DNA of 64,000 nucleotides from Verrucomicrobia bacterium CG1_02_43_26. Its GTDB lineage: Bacteria; Verrucomicrobiota; Verrucomicrobiia; Opitutales; CG1-02-43-26. This document shows, piece by piece, positions 7,717-18,245 of the stretch. Position 1 is the stretch's first letter, and every line of letters starts with the position of its first letter. A model generated the notes under the pieces. That model saw only the letters and a program-made list of their open reading frames with translations. It was not told where the DNA came from and made no database searches. The stretch is from assembly GCA_001872735.1 (NCBI GenBank), contig MNWT01000019.1, forward strand, positions 1 to 64,000. The letters run 5' to 3'. A program made the translations under genes and the position numbers.

Positions 7717-9123
7717 ATGCTGAGCGAAACTAAAGATGTTGATACGGATATTTGGTCTATCGTAAAAAACGATTTTCGAGGCCTATTTCCACAAGAAGTA
7801 TTTAAGACGTGGTTTGATCCCATGGAACTGTGCGAGGAAACGGAGGAATCCATCACGTTGACCGTTGCTAACGACTTTGCTGCCATATGGATAGAGGACA
7901 ACTATATGGATTTGATCAAAAAGCGTTTTCATATGGCTTTAGGTAGACCTATTAACGTTGTGTTGAAAGTCAATCCACAAGATTTAGATGAACAAAATGC
8001 AATTGCGGAAAAGAAATCGGCAAAGCGTCATCCTGAATTTGACAAAGAAACCTATGCAAAACCTGCCAAAATCAATAATCCTAATGGCAAGTTTAAGCTA
8101 AATCCTAAAAACACCTTTGAAAACTTTGTAGTAGGCCCGGGTAGCCAATTAGCCCACGCAGCGTGTATCGCAGTTGCCAACGCCCCGGCACAAGCCTATA
8201 ATCCCTTGTTTCTATACGGGAATACTGGTCTAGGCAAAACTCACTTAATGCATGCTGTCGCTCACCAGGTGCTCAAAAATAAGCCGGATGCTAATGTTGT
8301 CTATATCTCTACGGAAAAATTCACAAATGAGTTTATCCACGCTATTCAGGAAAATACCCTGGTTGCTTTTCGTAAGCGTTATCGTAACGTAGATATCTTG
8401 CTAATTGACGATATTCATTTCCTGTCCGGTAAGGAACGTATACAGGAGGAGTTTTTTCATACGTTTAATGAGTTATTTGAATCCGGCAAACAGATCTTTT
8501 TAGCAAGTGACCGTCCAGCTGCCGAAATCGCAAAATTGGAAAGTCGCCTTTTATCACGTTTTCAATGGGGTCTTGTAACAGATATTCAAGCACCTGATCT
8601 TGAAACACGCGTGGCGATTCTTTCCAAAAAGTCTGCGGCTATGGCCCTGGATATCCCCCAAAAGGTCCTTGAGTTTTTAGCAGAACGAGTTTCCCGTAAC
8701 GTCAGGCGTTTAGAAGGTGCTTTGACAAGAGTTGCTAGCTATTTAGCGATTAACCGTGGTAAAATAGAGGTCTCTACCGTAGAGCGTTTATTACAGGATA
8801 TTTTAAGAGAAGAGGCTAAATGCCAGATCACAGTGGAAGGTATTCAGAAAAAGGTATGTGATTATTACCACATTCGCCAAGCAGACATGCTCAGTAAGAA
8901 AAGGCCGGCTAACATTGCCTTTCCACGGCAAATCGCCATGTACCTGAGTAGACTTCTCACTCGTAAATCTTTTCAAGAAATAGGTGAGCGTTTTGGCGGT
9001 CGAGATCACGGCACAGTCATTCACGCTTGCAAAACAGTAGAGAACATGATAGAGCAAGATGAGTCAGTTAAAAGAAATCTGGACTACTTACAGGGCCAAT
9101 TGACTAGCCTGCATGCCTCATGA
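7717..9123 (+). CDS. dnaA: Chromosomal replication initiator DnaA
   Basis: DnaA binds origin boxes, oligomerises with ATP and opens the duplex. The 468-residue protein has domain I at the N-terminus (WSIVKNDFRGLFPQEVFKTW), a short linker, the AAA+ domain with Walker A GNTGLGKTH, Walker B LLIDDIHFLSG and sensor region SRLLSRFQWG, and domain IV ending in the DNA-binding signature GRDHGTVIHACK. KFKLNPKNTFENFVVGPGSQ marks the start of domain III. I prefer the ATG at 7717 to a TTG six bases earlier. The stop overlaps the next gene by four bases (ATGA). dnaN, recF and gyrB do not follow, so the classical dnaA operon is not present. Confidence 0.97.
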   Translation: MLSETKDVDTDIWSIVKNDFRGLFPQEVFKTWFDPMELCEETEESITLTVANDFAAIWIEDNYMDLIKKRFHMALGRPINVVLKVNPQDLDEQNAIAEKKSAKRHPEFDKETYAKPAKINNPNGKFKLNPKNTFENFVVGPGSQLAHAACIAVANAPAQAYNPLFLYGNTGLGKTHLMHAVAHQVLKNKPDANVVYISTEKFTNEFIHAIQENTLVAFRKRYRNVDILLIDDIHFLSGKERIQEEFFHTFNELFESGKQIFLASDRPAAEIAKLESRLLSRFQWGLVTDIQAPDLETRVAILSKKSAAMALDIPQKVLEFLAERVSRNVRRLEGALTRVASYLAINRGKIEVSTVERLLQDILREEAKCQITVEGIQKKVCDYYHIRQADMLSKKRPANIAFPRQIAMYLSRLLTRKSFQEIGERFGGRDHGTVIHACKTVENMIEQDESVKRNLDYLQGQLTSLHAS

Positions 9124-9599
9124 ACCTAACGAAAAAACAAAAGCAACAGATCGTTGAATGGGTAAAAGAAGGGAATGATGTTTCTTCTATCCAAAACCTC
9201 ATTCATAAAAATTGGGAAATATCGCTTACACATATGGATGTTAGGTTTATTATCGATGATTTAGACCTGAATCTCGAAGACCATGCGCATAAAAGTGTTC
9301 GCGCAGAGGATGTAGAGGATCATTCTGGGCATACACCGATTCCTTTTCCGGGTGTTTCTAAAGAAGAATCTATGGATGTCAGTGGCGGTGTAGAAATTAC
9401 AGTAGATGATGTTCAACGCCCAGGCACTATTTTGAGTGGTGCAGTAACCTTTACCGATGGCAATACCTGTACTTGGCAGTTGGATGAATTAGGCCGACTG
9501 GGGTTAATTCCACCATACACCGGTTATGAACCACACCAAAGTGATATCAACCATTTCCAGCAGCTTATTCAGGCGGAATTGGAAAAAATGGGCTTCTAA
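9120..9599 (+). CDS. Unknown protein translationally coupled to dnaA
   Basis: A 159-residue acidic cytoplasmic protein that I do not recognise. The first 55 residues look helical (KKQKQQIVEWVKEGNDVSSI, then HMDVRFIIDDLDL) and could form a small helix-turn-helix. After an acidic, His-rich linker the second half is beta-like (TILSGAVTFTDGNTCTWQLD followed by ELGRLGLIPP) and ends in a helix. Its ATG overlaps the dnaA stop in an ATGA junction, so the two are co-translated. That could mean a role near replication initiation, but this is only context. It overlaps the convergent glnE by four bases. Confidence 0.75.
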   Translation: MNLTKKQKQQIVEWVKEGNDVSSIQNLIHKNWEISLTHMDVRFIIDDLDLNLEDHAHKSVRAEDVEDHSGHTPIPFPGVSKEESMDVSGGVEITVDDVQRPGTILSGAVTFTDGNTCTWQLDELGRLGLIPPYTGYEPHQSDINHFQQLIQAELEKMGF

Positions 9600-12406
9600 G
9601 CTTTAGTGAGCTTGCCATTAAGGTCGCTAAAAATCGTTTCAATCATAGCTCTTGTTTCCGAGAGACGTTGTTTGTATTCGATGGAAAACTCCTCAAAACT
9701 GCTATAGCCCAAGCTGTAGGCTAGGTTTGATTGTTGATCTAGGGATTCCGGTAAACTAACGATTCCTTTAAATTCATTTCTGCGAATACAATTTTCCAAT
9801 TTACTTAAATAGTCATAGTTCTCTAAAAGAAGGTGGCCTTGCTCAGGTGTTATTAAATTTAAATTGGCAGCGTGTTTAAAGACCTGGGCTGTCTCCTTTG
9901 ATCTTATGGCTTTATGTTTGTAGCCGTAAACGAGCTGAATGGATTGAGCTAAAAATTCTATTTCCATAAGCCCTCCAGCTTCTCTTTTAATATTGCAAGC
10001 AAGCACTGAGGATTTTTCTTCTCTGATTTTCTCCAACATCTTGGAGATTTCCTCAAGATCTTCACTTGAGATAGGAGTAGTATAGAGAATATCATGAACA
10101 ATTTGTAAAAAATCACTCCCTATTGTGTTACTTCCGGCAACAAAACGTGCTTTTGTCAAAATTTGCTTTTCCCAAAATCGAGCTTTTGTTTTGTGGTAAT
10201 CCTTAAAGGCATCCAGTGTTATAATCATTGGTCCATCTTGGCCGTAAGGACGCAAACGAAAATCGATTTCGAAGGTTCGGCCGAGTGGGGTGCTGTAATG
10301 AACACATTTTTCCCATTCTAATAGTTGGGCACCAATTTCAGCAGAAGGCAGGGTACGAGCAATCAACAACAAGTCTAAATCCGAACCAAAGGTAATGGCA
10401 CTTCCGCCGAGTTTCCCTAACGCAACAATCCCGATATCATTTGATAAGCCAAATTTAACCAACGTAAATTGTAAAACTGCCTCCGCCAATAGAGTCAGCT
10501 GATGTGTCGTCTCAGAAAAAGTATAGTTGAGCAGAAGCTCTCCAATAGCCACACGAACTTGCTCGGCTTTCACATACAGCCATAGGTATTTTTGGAAATC
10601 TTCGTTTTGAGGCAAGAGCTCCAGTTCTCTAATGATGTCTGCAATACTCTTTTCACGCTTTGGCGTAATTTGTAGGAGCTCTTCAATGATTTCTGGATGC
10701 TGGCACAGAAGTCTATAAATAAAATCGCTTCTTCCGAATAGCATAGCCAAGGCTCTGAAAAAGTTTGGGTTCTGGGAACAGGTCTGTAGAAACTGGGTAC
10801 GCGCTCCATAACGCGCAGCAAAGACTCCTATTTTATCTAATATCGCCAGGGGATCCTCGAGCGATGAAAAAACATAATCAAAATGTTCGGTTAACTGTAC
10901 AAACAGCTGAACATGGTTTTTGCTCAAGGTATGTTGATCAAACCCTAGAACAAAGTCGCGTAATCTTTTATGAATCTGTGTGTCTGACTTAAACCAATGC
11001 GTCAAGCTTTCCTCTATATAAGGTGACGGTACTTCCCCGCACAGAAATGAAAACCAATCTTGAATGATCGTATCCAATTCGCTCTTTGGAAAAAATTGCT
11101 CGTAAAGATCATGGATTTCTTGGCGAACATGATTCATTTTCGCCAAAAAGTTATCGACAGAATCGTAGCCCAAATTCTCCCCTAAAGTTTGTAGTTCTGT
11201 AGCGGCATGTGGCAATACGTGCGTTTGTTTTTCCTCTCGCAATTGTAAATAATTCTCCACCTCCCTCAGGAATGTATAGGATTGGTAAAGAAGAGTACTT
11301 TCATCCGGTTGCAAGAGTCTATAACGTGTTAAAAGCCCCAGGCATTCGTAACTCGAGGCATTTTGCAGAAAAGGGTTTTTCCCAGCATTTAATAGCTGTA
11401 AGCCCTGCAGGATGAATTCAATTTCGCGTATACCGCCATATCCACTTTTGATATCCCGTTGCAAATTATCTTGGCCGACAACTTCCTTCTCAATCCTGGA
11501 TTTAACGCTGGCTACCTCTTGCAATACATGTACAGAAGGAGATCTCGGGTAGCGAAATGTATTTAGATTTTCTAATAATTCTTCTCCAAGGTGTTTATCG
11601 CCAGCAATCGGCCTAGCTTTCATCAACGCAAGCTGTTCCCAGGTCTGGCCGCGCTCACTGTAATAATTTTCAATCGCCGTTAATGTCTGGGCAATGGAGC
11701 CGTGTGCCCCATCTGGGCGTAACCGAAGGTCAATATTATACAGAATAGAATCACCGTTTCTGTAGGATAAGTACTTGGTTAAGTCCTGGCAAACATGGGT
11801 AAAAAATTCGCGATTACTGGTGTGGGTTTCTTCTGCATCTCTCCAGCAGTACCCATTGCCTTCATAAATATAAATGAGATCAAGATCGGAAAAAAAATTC
11901 AATTCTTTGCCTCCTAATTTTCCTAATCCTAATACACAAAAACGAGCTTTCGTGTGAGTGTTTTCAAGCCAGGGAACCCCCAGCCGCCTTTCCCAAAGTG
12001 TGATTATTTGAGATAAAAGGGTTTGTACGCAAAATTCCGCAAGCAATGTAAGCTCCTTAAATAATTCTTCGTTTTTCGCTAAACGATTTACAATTAAAAA
12101 TGCGATTCGAAGGAGCATCTTTTTTCGAAATTGTAGCATCTTTTCCGTAACAACTTCTAAACTTGCTTCCTTCGGCGCAAACTCGTTCTGCCAGATTTCT
12201 TGGTAGGCTTTATGACGAAAATTTTCCAGATTCACGGGTTTCTCTAACCATGCCCAATACTCAGGAAATGTTAACAACAGCTTCTTGTAATAGGGACTCG
12301 CGTTTGCTAAACGATCTATGCGTTTGCAAGCCGCTTCTCCTAAAAGGATATTGTCTTCCTTATTAGAAAGTTCTTCTTTTAAAACTTGTGATAGGGGTTT
12401 CTCCAA
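9596..12406 (-). CDS. glnE: Bifunctional glutamine synthetase adenylyltransferase/adenylyl-removing enzyme
   Basis: GlnE attaches AMP to, or removes it from, glutamine synthetase according to nitrogen status. The 936-residue protein keeps the tandem layout: an N-terminal nucleotidyltransferase domain with LGLGKLGGKELNFFSDLDLI near residue 160, a helical linker, and a C-terminal copy with VALGKLGGSAITFGSDLDLL near residue 670. Both copies retain the D-x-D metal pair, so both activities are likely. RLRPDGAHGS and RLRPYGQDGP are the matching downstream motifs. Length is typical. Neither glnA nor a PII gene lies in the window. Confidence 0.95.
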   Translation of the reverse strand: MEKPLSQVLKEELSNKEDNILLGEAACKRIDRLANASPYYKKLLLTFPEYWAWLEKPVNLENFRHKAYQEIWQNEFAPKEASLEVVTEKMLQFRKKMLLRIAFLIVNRLAKNEELFKELTLLAEFCVQTLLSQIITLWERRLGVPWLENTHTKARFCVLGLGKLGGKELNFFSDLDLIYIYEGNGYCWRDAEETHTSNREFFTHVCQDLTKYLSYRNGDSILYNIDLRLRPDGAHGSIAQTLTAIENYYSERGQTWEQLALMKARPIAGDKHLGEELLENLNTFRYPRSPSVHVLQEVASVKSRIEKEVVGQDNLQRDIKSGYGGIREIEFILQGLQLLNAGKNPFLQNASSYECLGLLTRYRLLQPDESTLLYQSYTFLREVENYLQLREEKQTHVLPHAATELQTLGENLGYDSVDNFLAKMNHVRQEIHDLYEQFFPKSELDTIIQDWFSFLCGEVPSPYIEESLTHWFKSDTQIHKRLRDFVLGFDQHTLSKNHVQLFVQLTEHFDYVFSSLEDPLAILDKIGVFAARYGARTQFLQTCSQNPNFFRALAMLFGRSDFIYRLLCQHPEIIEELLQITPKREKSIADIIRELELLPQNEDFQKYLWLYVKAEQVRVAIGELLLNYTFSETTHQLTLLAEAVLQFTLVKFGLSNDIGIVALGKLGGSAITFGSDLDLLLIARTLPSAEIGAQLLEWEKCVHYSTPLGRTFEIDFRLRPYGQDGPMIITLDAFKDYHKTKARFWEKQILTKARFVAGSNTIGSDFLQIVHDILYTTPISSEDLEEISKMLEKIREEKSSVLACNIKREAGGLMEIEFLAQSIQLVYGYKHKAIRSKETAQVFKHAANLNLITPEQGHLLLENYDYLSKLENCIRRNEFKGIVSLPESLDQQSNLAYSLGYSSFEEFSIEYKQRLSETRAMIETIFSDLNGKLTKA

Positions 12407-12419
12407 GGGGCAGGAACAA

Positions 12420-13301
12420 TCAAGGTTTGTTATTTAGCCATTCTTTAGCATCATCAAGTGTCTTTTTTTCATCAGCGGTTAAGGCACCAAAACCAACTGA
12501 ATTGATTTTATCCAAAATACGATCCACTTCCGCGCGTACATGGTCGCGGTCTTTTACGTTTAGTTTAAACTTAACATCCGCTACTTTGTGGGGGCTACTT
12601 TTCTTAATCCATTCCTTGAGCTTAGGGTTTGTTCCTTTTCGTTTAAAATGGGCAAATGTACTCCCTGTTAAGCGAAAGATAAGAAAGCCACCAAGCATGC
12701 CTCCTAAGTGTGCCGAGCTAGCCATAACCGTCTTCCCAGGTAGCTCATAAAAGAAGAAGGAAAACAACTCTAGGCAAAGTAACCCCCAGGCTAACCATTT
12801 TGGCTTAATCGTTACTGGTATAACAAAAAAGAGCAAAACGGTGATTTGTTGGTTGGGGTACTGTAAACAAAAATAGATCAGTATACCAAATCCAGCCGCA
12901 GAGGCTCCTAGTAATAGATCAGATCGTCCCATATTCATGGCCAACCAGAATAATCCCCCTAGAATAGCGGAAACCAAGTAAAGCTGTAATAAGCGCTTCT
13001 CCCCAAACTGTTGCTGCACAATGCGGCCAACAAAAAAGAGAATAAGCATATTAAATAGTATATGTAGTAAGCTGGCGTGGAGGAAAGAGTAGGTCACTAA
13101 CGTCCACACATAACCGTGAAGTAGATTTACTATTGATAGTGCTCCATAATGGCTCATAACTCGCGAACCAAACCACACTTCTGTCAGGTTCTGTAGGATG
13201 AAAACAGCTATATTAATTATAATAAGCCAGGTGAGCATCGAAAATTGTCCGGGGCGAATATTCATTCCGGATCCGCGCATATAAGGTCGATCATTTTGCA
13301 T
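12420..13301 (-). CDS. Rhomboid-family intramembrane serine protease with C-terminal tail domain
   Basis: A polytopic inner-membrane protein of about 293 residues with six hydrophobic segments. The first-loop WTLVTYSFLHASLLHILFNM stretch, the catalytic serine in LLGASAAGFG (about S134) and the histidine in SAHLGGMLGG (about H198) define a rhomboid. The residue after the serine is Ala rather than the more usual Gly. A soluble tail of about 80 residues ends in a helical segment, VDRILDKINSVGFGALTADE, resembling DUF6576. Substrates are unknown. The start is uncertain: I chose the ATG at 13301, but a GTG at 13340 and internal ATGs at 13280 and 13265 are possible. It lies 13 bases upstream of glnE. 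Confidence 0.85.
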   Translation of the reverse strand: MQNDRPYMRGSGMNIRPGQFSMLTWLIIINIAVFILQNLTEVWFGSRVMSHYGALSIVNLLHGYVWTLVTYSFLHASLLHILFNMLILFFVGRIVQQQFGEKRLLQLYLVSAILGGLFWLAMNMGRSDLLLGASAAGFGILIYFCLQYPNQQITVLLFFVIPVTIKPKWLAWGLLCLELFSFFFYELPGKTVMASSAHLGGMLGGFLIFRLTGSTFAHFKRKGTNPKLKEWIKKSSPHKVADVKFKLNVKDRDHVRAEVDRILDKINSVGFGALTADEKKTLDDAKEWLNNKP

Positions 13302-13465
13302 ATCTATACATTGTGTTAAATAACAGGCGCTTGGTACCACCTACAATAAACAGTATATGTGCCAATATGGCAAACGAATTTTAAGTCCCTTTAGTTGATC
13401 AAACTCATATATAACGCTTGCCAAATACCCGTTAAGTATTTCAGTATTGATTACTAGAAATTTAA

Positions 13466-14530
<1,065 letters not shown>

Positions 14531-14564
14531 GGTATTATTATAACATTTTAAAAATGTTTCTAGT

Positions 14565-14596
14565 GGGCAAAACGATGATCGTTTTGCCCATTTTTT
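14565..14596 (+). terminator. Strong intrinsic terminator after gapA
   Basis: GGGCAAAAC (14565-14573) pairs with GTTTTGCCC (14581-14589) around a 7-base loop whose outer bases can also pair. A run of seven T follows at once. It ends the gapA transcript before the next gene at 14630. Confidence 0.9.
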
Positions 14597-14629
14597 TGCA
14601 TTTTACTAACAATGGGTGTAGGTTAAATC

Positions 14630-15208
14630 ATGAGAAAGGCGTTCTACTTTTTGTTCCCCTTTTTATTCGTTTTTGCCCTCATTTCAAAGAGCTATGCGGA
14701 TAGAGTTGAATACGTAAAGATTTATGTTGAAATCACTAACCAGTACGCCGGGCATATTTGGAGTGTCTCCTTGGACAATAATAATCCACTCAAGCTAACT
14801 CTAAACGGCTTGTCTAATGGCGTAAACAGAAGCCAAACGGTCTCTTTTTTCGGCTATGTCAACGCTACTGGGAATTGGGAAAAACTACCGCTAACCATAG
14901 ATGATGACAAAAACACAATACAAGTAACCGCAAATAACCCTACAGTGCTCATGTCCGTTACGGGTCTTATTTATAAAACAAACGATATATCTGTTACGGG
15001 CTTTGCGGAATGGATAGGCTATACTGCTGCAAAGCCTCAAAAAGAATTTTCGGGTACATTAACCATACCCACATTAACGATCCCGCCTTCGGGTTCGTTA
15101 AATTATGAAATCAATTATAATGGGAAAAAGGGCATTGCAAAAGTAGAGCGTTGGGGTAGAGATGTGGTCATAACTTTCAGTTTTCCCGAAGCAAACTTTC
15201 TACAATAA
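14630..15208 (+). CDS. Secreted beta-rich protein of unknown function
   Basis: A 192-residue protein with a clear Sec signal peptide (residues 1-23, MRKAFYFLFPFLFVFALI and cleavage after SYA). The mature part has no cysteine and is predicted from its alternating pattern to be all beta, with several Asn/Thr-rich strands (NNNPLKLTLNGLSNG, GTLTIPTLTIPPSGSLNYEI). I do not recognise a family. It may be a periplasmic or outer-surface beta-sandwich. It stands alone between the gapA terminator and purH, transcribed in the same direction as both. Confidence 0.65.
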   Translation: MRKAFYFLFPFLFVFALISKSYADRVEYVKIYVEITNQYAGHIWSVSLDNNNPLKLTLNGLSNGVNRSQTVSFFGYVNATGNWEKLPLTIDDDKNTIQVTANNPTVLMSVTGLIYKTNDISVTGFAEWIGYTAAKPQKEFSGTLTIPTLTIPPSGSLNYEINYNGKKGIAKVERWGRDVVITFSFPEANFLQ

Positions 15209-15305
15209 ACTCCAATAAGCCAGAGTGCTCTTATATCGCTTTTAAAAAACCGGAAATTGACATTTTCCTTGCCTGAAGACGGCCATTTAGCGCATACATG
15301 GTTGT

Positions 15306-16853
15306 ATGGAACACTATGCGCTTTTATCAGTGAGTGATAAAACTGGCCTTGCTCAATTTGCGCAAGCTTTGGTAAATGATCACGGTTACAAGTTGATGGC
15401 TTCAGGAAATACTGCTGCTGTATTAAAAAAAGCTGGTCTGGTGGTTGAAGAGGTAAGTGATTACACCAACTTTCCAGAAATGATGGATGGCCGTATTAAA
15501 ACTTTGCATCCTAAAATTCACGGAGGAATTCTCTGCAAACGTTCCGACCCCAAGCACGTTGAGCAAGCCGATGCCCGTGGAATTCGCCTCATTGATCTTG
15601 TAATCGTCAACCTATACCCGTTTACGCAAACGATCGAATCCCATGACTGTACTTTAGAAAAAGCGATCGAAAACATAGATATCGGTGGTCCTTCTCTCTT
15701 GCGATCGGCAGCCAAAAATTACAGGGATGTCACCGTGGTTTCAGACCCAGCCGACTATGATCGCATTTTAAGCAAGCTGAATAATCCTGAGCAACTCAAA
15801 CAGCTCAGATGGGAGCTCGCTACCAAGGCTTTTCAGCAAACCGCACGCTACGATCAAGCAATCGCTAAATACCTTGCTACCCAAGGAGATGAGCCAGACT
15901 TAGCTTCCATCACTGGCTTTACAGAAACTTACCAAATAGAACTCCCGATCGCTAAGCGGCTTCGGTACGGTGAAAACCCGCATCAGCAAGCTGCTTTGTA
16001 TGGTCATTTCTTTGATTATTTTAAACAACTCCGGGGTAAGGATCTTAGTTATAACAATATTTTAGACATCACAGCGGCAACATACCTGATCGGTGAGTTT
16101 GAAAAAGCAACTATAGCCATCTTAAAACATACTAATCCGTGTGGGGTCGCCACCGCGGATAACATCGAATTGGCTTGGGAAAATGCGCTTGCTACGGATA
16201 GACAATCTCCCTTCGGAGGCATCATTGTGGCAAATCGCACCATAGATGATCTTTTGGCTAGTAAAATAGCAGACTTGTTTTGCGAGGTCATAATTGCTCC
16301 TTGTTTCACGGATAAGGCATTGGATATTTTTTCTAAAAAGAAAAACCTTCGTCTCATGATTTCTACGGCAGCAATGGGCTCGGAAACGCTTCGTGAGGCG
16401 CGTTCCGTTTTAGGAGGCGTCTTACTTCAGGATAGAGACCAAAAAAGGACAAATCCCTCAAATTGGAATTTTGTAACAGAGCGAAAACCGTCAGCAGAAG
16501 AAATGGAGGCTATGCTATTTGGCTGGCGTGTTGTAAAACATGTAAAATCAAATGCAATCGTGCTTGCAAAAGGGGAGCAAACGCTAGGAATAGGTGCAGG
16601 CCAAATGTCTCGTATCGATAGCACCCATATAGCTATAGATAAGGCTAAGCAATCCGGCTTAAGCTTGAAAAACGCTATCATGGCTTCCGATGCCTTTTTC
16701 CCTTTCGCTGATGCCATTATTATCGCTGCCGAAGCAGGCATAACAGCCATCATTCAACCGGGTGGATCTGTGCGTGATCCAGAGGTCGTTCAAGCAGCTA
16801 ATGAAAATAATATTGCTATGGTATTTACAAACAACCGTCATTTCCGTCATTAA
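15306..16853 (+). CDS. purH: Bifunctional AICAR transformylase/IMP cyclohydrolase
   Basis: Catalyses the last two steps of purine synthesis, AICAR to FAICAR and then to IMP. The 515-residue protein has the N-terminal MGS-like cyclohydrolase domain (ALLSVSDKTGLAQFAQAL to about residue 195, including MMDGRIKTLHPKIHGGILC) and the C-terminal transformylase domain with ILKHTNPCGVA, FGGIIVANR and GAGQMSRIDS. ASDAFFPFADAI and AEAGITAIIQPGGSVRDPEV near the end are diagnostic. Length is normal. The following peptidase gene begins six bases after the stop, so the two are probably co-transcribed. Confidence 0.97.
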   Translation: MEHYALLSVSDKTGLAQFAQALVNDHGYKLMASGNTAAVLKKAGLVVEEVSDYTNFPEMMDGRIKTLHPKIHGGILCKRSDPKHVEQADARGIRLIDLVIVNLYPFTQTIESHDCTLEKAIENIDIGGPSLLRSAAKNYRDVTVVSDPADYDRILSKLNNPEQLKQLRWELATKAFQQTARYDQAIAKYLATQGDEPDLASITGFTETYQIELPIAKRLRYGENPHQQAALYGHFFDYFKQLRGKDLSYNNILDITAATYLIGEFEKATIAILKHTNPCGVATADNIELAWENALATDRQSPFGGIIVANRTIDDLLASKIADLFCEVIIAPCFTDKALDIFSKKKNLRLMISTAAMGSETLREARSVLGGVLLQDRDQKRTNPSNWNFVTERKPSAEEMEAMLFGWRVVKHVKSNAIVLAKGEQTLGIGAGQMSRIDSTHIAIDKAKQSGLSLKNAIMASDAFFPFADAIIIAAEAGITAIIQPGGSVRDPEVVQAANENNIAMVFTNNRHFRH

Positions 16854-16859
16854 TAGAGT

Positions 16860-18239
16860 ATGTTCGATCCTATAGAAGCTCTCAAAGAATACGTTTCGCA
16901 TTCCAGCGTTTCCACTGACTCTAATCACAAGAAGGGCATGCAGGGCGCGCGTGCGTTTGTCACAAAACATTTGCAGCACTTGAATTTTGAGGTTGAGATT
17001 ATTGAAACTCCGCTTCATCCCATCATCCTGGCTACCCATAAAACAACAAAGGAAAACGCGCCTCATGTTTTAATTTATGATCATTATGACGTTCAGCCAG
17101 CAGATCCATTAGACTTATGGGCATCTGAACCGTTTAAGCCAGAGGTGCGTGGAGACCGTTTATTCGGGAGGGGTGCTGCGGATAACAAAGGCCCTTTTGT
17201 GGCTCAATTAGCTGCACTCACAGAGCTTTTGGAAAAGGATAAGGATTTCCCGCTCAATATTACTTTCTTAGTAGAGGGTGAAGAGGAAATTGGCAGCCCA
17301 AGTTTTGGTGACTTTTTAGAAAAATACAAAGATCGCCTCAGTGATGCGGATTTTATCATTTTGTCAGACACCGCAAGCCCAGACACCGAACAAGTTGCCA
17401 TAACAACGGCTCTACGTGGCATCGTTGCTTTCGAAATAGAGGTTACCGGCCCCAATATGGATCTTCATTCGGGTGCCTATGGAGGAGCGGTTTACAACCC
17501 TATACAAGCGTTGACGGAAATCTGCGCCTCGCTGCATGATAAGGATGGCCGCGTTAATGTCCCTGATTTTTATGATGATGTCCTCGAGGTCTTCCCTTGG
17601 GAAAAGGAGGAGTTAGATAAACTTCCGACAACAAACGATGATCTTAAAGATTTTCTGGGTGTTCCCGCACTTTATAAACAAAAGGGCTTTACCCCGCTCC
17701 AAGCAATCCGTTTCTTGCCTACTTTAGAATTAAATGGCATTGGCGGTGGCTACCAAGGGGAGGGCACAAAGACGGTCATACCATCAAAGGCTTTTGCAAA
17801 AATCACTTGCCGTCTTGTGCCTAATCAAGAGCCTGATAAGATTAAAAAGCTTGTTATGGATGCTATTAAAGAACGTTGCCCTAAAGGGGTCACGGTCAGA
17901 GAAAGCCATAAGGAACACAGCGGCACGCCTTATCTTGTCGTCCCACCTCATCGTCCCAATACTCCTAAGGATCAACCCAAAATTCTTGAGAAAGCCTTCG
18001 ATGCCATTGATGAAAGCGTTAAAGCAGTGTTTGGCAAAAAGCCTTTGTATATAAGAGAAGGCGGCAGTGTGCCGATCATCCATAAGCTTAAGTGGGCAAC
18101 AGGGCTAGATTCCATTATGCTAGGGCTCTACACGCCCTCGGATAACCTCCACGCACCAAATGAAAGTTTCCACTTGGATATGATGAAAAAGGGCATAGAG
18201 GTCTACAAAAAATTTCTCTGTTCGTTAGCGGGAGTATAA
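16860..18239 (+). CDS. M20-family dipeptidase/zinc metallopeptidase
   Basis: A 459-residue cytoplasmic di-zinc peptidase of the M20 family, related to carnosinase-type dipeptidases. Zinc ligands and catalytic residues are visible in order: YDHYDVQPADP, GRGAADNKGPF, the general base in VEGEEEIGS, and a later IREGGSVPIIHKL with a final NLHAPNESF histidine. The lid domain interrupts the core near residues 190-330, with LHSGAYGGAVYNP at its start. It probably recycles dipeptides. It sits between purH and rsmA with spacers of six bases on both sides. Confidence 0.9.
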   Translation: MFDPIEALKEYVSHSSVSTDSNHKKGMQGARAFVTKHLQHLNFEVEIIETPLHPIILATHKTTKENAPHVLIYDHYDVQPADPLDLWASEPFKPEVRGDRLFGRGAADNKGPFVAQLAALTELLEKDKDFPLNITFLVEGEEEIGSPSFGDFLEKYKDRLSDADFIILSDTASPDTEQVAITTALRGIVAFEIEVTGPNMDLHSGAYGGAVYNPIQALTEICASLHDKDGRVNVPDFYDDVLEVFPWEKEELDKLPTTNDDLKDFLGVPALYKQKGFTPLQAIRFLPTLELNGIGGGYQGEGTKTVIPSKAFAKITCRLVPNQEPDKIKKLVMDAIKERCPKGVTVRESHKEHSGTPYLVVPPHRPNTPKDQPKILEKAFDAIDESVKAVFGKKPLYIREGGSVPIIHKLKWATGLDSIMLGLYTPSDNLHAPNESFHLDMMKKGIEVYKKFLCSLAGV

Positions 18240-18245
18240 ACACAT

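Noticed and set aside
7461-7901. Minus-strand open frame of 146 codons overlapping dnaA
   Set aside because: It covers the 5' end of dnaA in antisense; the dnaA reading is unambiguous and the antisense product matches nothing.
16305-16325. Half of a parS-like sequence (TGTTTCACGGAT) inside purH
   Set aside because: Only one arm is present and it lies in conserved coding sequence; not palindromic.
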